From positions 1 through 15,170 of the forward strand of contig CAILBQ010000759.1 in the NCBI GenBank assembly GCA_903832475.1: a DNA stretch of 15,170 nucleotides. Direction: 5' to 3'. Shown one piece after another: positions 12,219-15,170 of this stretch. The position numbers and the translations under genes were made by a program. The notes under the pieces were generated by a model. It did no database searches and was not told the origin of the DNA. It was given only the letters and a program-made list of their open reading frames with translations. This DNA is from an uncultured Acidobacteriota bacterium (GTDB taxonomy: Bacteria > Acidobacteriota > Terriglobia > Terriglobales > Acidobacteriaceae). Positions within the stretch are counted from its first letter, which is position 1; the number at the start of each line of letters is the position of its first letter.

Positions 12219-15170
12219 ATGAACTCACGAATCGTAATTTGCTCATCCGTTCTCTTTCTCGCCACCTTTTCCACCCACAGTGCATGCCCCCAGACGCCGC
12301 CGCCTTCCAAGTCACCCTCTGCGCTCACCACATTCGGCAACTTGCCTCTCAGCTTTGAAGAAAATCAAGGCCAGGCCGATCCGTCTGTCCAATTTCTTGT
12401 ACACGGTACTGGCTATTCCCTCGCACTCAAGCCGGGTGAAGCCATCTTTGCGCCTCACCGGTCAAATCCAGAAGCCCCATCGCCCTCCTTGGTCCGCATC
12501 ACCCTTAGCGGCGCCAACAAGCTTTCCAGGATCTCCCCCGAAGATCCGCAAATCACGCGAACCAACTACTTCCTGGGCAACGATCCCGATCGCTGGCGCA
12601 CCAACATCCCCAACTACGCCAAGGTCCGCTATTACTCCGTCTATCCCGGCATCGACCTCGTCTACTACGGCAATCAAGGCCAGCTCGAACATGATTTCGT
12701 CGTAGCTCCCGGAGCGGACCCGCGCGCAATCAGACTCCATTTGCGCGTCGACAATCTTCAAAAACACGGCCTTCACCTCGACGCCGCGACCGGCGATCTG
12801 CTCCTGGATCTTGGCACCGGCCTCAACCCCGCCCGGCTGCGTTTGCTCAAGCCCGTCACCTACCAGGTGATCCACGGTCGCCGCCTCTCGGTTCCATCGA
12901 ACTACCGCCTGTTGGCTGGCAACCAAATTTCCTTCGCCGTTGGCCGCTATGATTCTTCGCAGCCGCTCATCATCGACCCCATCCTGACCTTCTCTACGTA
13001 CTACGGCGGCAGCGGTTCCAAGACCGGTGGCGATGCTGCCAATGGCATTGCCGTCGACATGTACGGCAATGTCTTCCTCGTCGGCACCGCCAACTCCGAG
13101 GACTTTCCCATCACGACAGGCTCCTATCAAGCCAACAATTACGCCGCCCTGACCGGACACGGCAGCACCGTATTCGTCTCGGAGTTCGGCGGCTCCGGAA
13201 CCTTCGTCCGATATTCGACTTACCTGGGCGGCTCCGGTGGTGACTTTGGCTACGGCATCGCCGTCGACAAGGCCGGCAAAGCATACATCACCGGCGCCAC
13301 GCACTCGGTCGATTTCCCCGTCACCTGCACCGCTGTCCAACCTTCCAATAAGTCCTCCACACCCGGCGCGACGACTGCTTTCGTTGCCAAACTGAACAAG
13401 GCCGGGGATGCACTTCTGTATTCCACCTACCTTGGCGGCAAAGGCAATCAATCCACGCCCGCCTACGGAGATGTCGCCCAGGCGATCGCCGTCACTCCCT
13501 CCGGCAATGCATACGTCACCGGCTACACATGGTCCGGCGACTTTCCTGTCACTGCGCAGGCCTTCCAACCCGCGTTCGCCGGAACCGCGCTTGCATCCAA
13601 CGCCTTCCTGACCGAACTCAACCCGGCCGGAACGAGTTTCGTGTTTTCCACCTACCTTGGCGGCAACGGATCTTCCGGGGCGGGTGACGCGGCCAACGCC
13701 ATCGTCCTCGACAAGGCCGGAGACATCTTCCTCACCGGCAGCACCACTTCATCCAACTTCCCCGTCACTGCGGCCGCGTTGCAGGCCAGCCTCAAAGGCT
13801 CCTCCAACGCCTTCCTGACCGAACTCGACCCTGCCGGCAAAACCGAGCTGTACTCCACCTATCTCGGCGGCAGCGGCAACGACTCCGCTAAGGCCCTCGC
13901 TCTCGACAGTTCGGGCAACGTTTATCTGGCTGGAAACACCAGCTCCAGCGACTTCCCTCTCACTTCCGGTGTGCTGGAAGACGCTTCGATTGCCACCAAC
14001 CCCTTCTTCACCGAGTGGGGCCTTTCCAGCTTTGTCTCCAAGCTGAGCCTCGGAAATGCCACCACCGCCTCTACCCTCGAATACTCCACCTACCTGGAGG
14101 GCGCAGGCTCCTCCGTATCCGGCCTTGCCGTGGACAGCAAGGGCAGCGCCTACGTCGCCGGAACAGCCTACACCGCTGGCGCCGGCTTCCTCGGTGGCTT
14201 CCAGTCGACCTCCGACGCCCTGCCTGTCCCAAAAGGGCCGAGTTCGGCGTTTATCGTCAAACTCGATCCGCAAGCCACCGTACTCAATTTCGCAACTCTC
14301 CTTGGCGGCAGTTCCACCGACGCGGCCAATGCCCTGGCGCTCGATGCTTCCGGCAACGCCTTCATCGCCGGATCGACCAACTCATCCGACTTCCCGACCA
14401 CCAACGGAGTTCTCCAGCGAATCAATCACGGGCTCGCTGCCAAATCCAGCAATGCTTTCGTCAGCAAACTGGCCCTCGGTGCCGAAGCCAATCAGACACC
14501 CTACGCAACCACACCCTTCCTCATCCAGACCAGCCTGGCCGGTAATGTCAACGGCACTGAGACCTGCTACACCGACGGAAGCTACGGAAGCGATTCCATT
14601 TCAACCTTCGGGGTTTTTCAGCTGATTCCGGCAAGCTACGGACCGCCTCCCACCGGATTCGTTTACTACCAGGGCGTCAGCGGAAATGTGGAGATGGATC
14701 CCGTCATGGGTGGCTGGGACGATGGCGGCTACTATTCCTTCTTGGACGGCTTAGGCTATGACGCGCCATTCGGAGTGTTTGGCTTCGTCTGGGAGGGGTA
14801 TTACTCCGGCGATTCTGTGTACTCGCCCGCCAGTATCTCGGGGTCCATCACATTCAACCCCGGCTGTCCCTATCCCCCATCCTTTTCGCCAGGTTCAAAG
14901 ACGCCCTCAACGTCAGGCCGCCCTTCAGTGCAGACAGTCCATTCTGTCCAGTCAAAGCCGACGGTGCTAGGGCCCAAATTCATTCCCCGGACCAGCCTCG
15001 CACTGCACCTCGCACCCTCATCTCTCAACCCGCAGATCCAGCCCCATCCCGACGTCTCCTGCCGGTCTACTCTCACCCCCCTGACGGTGTCCGTACACAG
15101 TGCCTGGCGTCTTTACGGCGCAGCCAATCCCACCTTCAGCTACTCTTTGTCTGGCCTGATCGATGGCGAC
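12219..15170 (+). CDS. Secreted SBBP-repeat beta-propeller protein (3' end outside window)
   Basis: Large exported protein of unknown function; 984 codons are open to the right edge with no stop. The ATG at 12219 has AGGGGG 8 nt upstream. Residues 1-22 form a signal peptide (hydrophobic VICSSVLFLATF, then THSA before Cys; His at -3 makes a lipobox poor). Residues about 38-250 are the N-terminal domain that normally precedes these repeats (FEENQGQ, YFLGNDPDRWRTNIP, YPGIDLVYYGNQG). Seven propeller repeats follow (about 258-752), each with a Y/F-STYLGG motif, an AVDxxGNxYxxG motif and a DFPxT motif. Residues about 755-890 are a Gly/Tyr/Trp-rich segment with Cys at 783 and 883 that I do not recognise. 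From about 955, LTVSVHSAWRLYGAANPTF begins an MBG-type Ig-like domain. It lies after the glk terminator, so it is a separate unit. A surface or matrix role is inferred. Confidence 0.92.
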   Translation, partial: MNSRIVICSSVLFLATFSTHSACPQTPPPSKSPSALTTFGNLPLSFEENQGQADPSVQFLVHGTGYSLALKPGEAIFAPHRSNPEAPSPSLVRITLSGANKLSRISPEDPQITRTNYFLGNDPDRWRTNIPNYAKVRYYSVYPGIDLVYYGNQGQLEHDFVVAPGADPRAIRLHLRVDNLQKHGLHLDAATGDLLLDLGTGLNPARLRLLKPVTYQVIHGRRLSVPSNYRLLAGNQISFAVGRYDSSQPLIIDPILTFSTYYGGSGSKTGGDAANGIAVDMYGNVFLVGTANSEDFPITTGSYQANNYAALTGHGSTVFVSEFGGSGTFVRYSTYLGGSGGDFGYGIAVDKAGKAYITGATHSVDFPVTCTAVQPSNKSSTPGATTAFVAKLNKAGDALLYSTYLGGKGNQSTPAYGDVAQAIAVTPSGNAYVTGYTWSGDFPVTAQAFQPAFAGTALASNAFLTELNPAGTSFVFSTYLGGNGSSGAGDAANAIVLDKAGDIFLTGSTTSSNFPVTAAALQASLKGSSNAFLTELDPAGKTELYSTYLGGSGNDSAKALALDSSGNVYLAGNTSSSDFPLTSGVLEDASIATNPFFTEWGLSSFVSKLSLGNATTASTLEYSTYLEGAGSSVSGLAVDSKGSAYVAGTAYTAGAGFLGGFQSTSDALPVPKGPSSAFIVKLDPQATVLNFATLLGGSSTDAANALALDASGNAFIAGSTNSSDFPTTNGVLQRINHGLAAKSSNAFVSKLALGAEANQTPYATTPFLIQTSLAGNVNGTETCYTDGSYGSDSISTFGVFQLIPASYGPPPTGFVYYQGVSGNVEMDPVMGGWDDGGYYSFLDGLGYDAPFGVFGFVWEGYYSGDSVYSPASISGSITFNPGCPYPPSFSPGSKTPSTSGRPSVQTVHSVQSKPTVLGPKFIPRTSLALHLAPSSLNPQIQPHPDVSCRSTLTPLTVSVHSAWRLYGAANPTFSYSLSGLIDGD

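Noticed and set aside
12086..12358. 90-codon plus-strand ORF before the SBBP gene
   Set aside because: It overlaps the SBBP signal peptide region in another frame, has no ribosome site and no family resemblance.
12219..15170. SBBP gene as a frameshifted pseudogene
   Set aside because: The frame was followed codon by codon from 12219 to the edge with no stop, and the propeller repeats stay in one frame; it is simply cut by the window end.

Overview
The window looks like a chromosomal segment of a soil Acidobacteriota, most likely class Terriglobia. The evidence is a high-GC genome with strong C/G-ending codon preference and a large secreted SBBP beta-propeller protein of the kind expanded in that group. 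The lineage is an inference from gene content; there is no rRNA gene here to confirm it.

Layout: (1) 1-464, minus strand, a manganese-type superoxide dismutase whose C-terminus lies outside the window. (2) 465-798, a divergent intergenic region. (3) 799-11951, plus strand, a run of carbon-metabolism genes: GH15 glucoamylase/glucodextranase-like enzyme, transketolase (tkt), a small four-helix-bundle (S23/IVP-type) gene, ribose-5-phosphate isomerase B (rpiB), a HAD phosphatase, 6-phosphogluconate dehydrogenase (gnd), glucose-6-phosphate dehydrogenase (zwf), 6-phosphogluconolactonase (pgl) and glucokinase (glk). A strong intrinsic terminator at 11996-12028 ends the run. (4) 12108-15170, a candidate promoter and a secreted SBBP propeller protein running off the right edge, with an MBG-type Ig-like domain just beginning.

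How the genes work together: the GH15 enzyme has no visible signal peptide and should release glucose from alpha-glucans inside the cell. Glk phosphorylates it. Zwf, Pgl and Gnd carry it through the oxidative pentose phosphate branch to ribulose-5-phosphate. RpiB and Tkt act in the non-oxidative branch. Ribulose-5-phosphate epimerase and transaldolase are not in the window.

The most unusual content is in the spacers. Three of the four spacers between tkt and zwf carry arrays built on a 7-bp period. One family (AGTGRAC-like) flanks the four-helix-bundle gene in inverted orientation and recurs without a gene in front of gnd. A second family (AGCTAGN-like) brackets a unit that is tandemly duplicated between gnd and zwf, and the duplication carries the last codon and stop of gnd. 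The remaining spacer, rpiB to the HAD gene, holds 50-bp REP-like repeats with a small palindrome. The four-helix gene plus inverted heptamer arrays, together with a gene-less version 1.4 kb away, is the best candidate here for an undescribed mobile or repeat-associated system.
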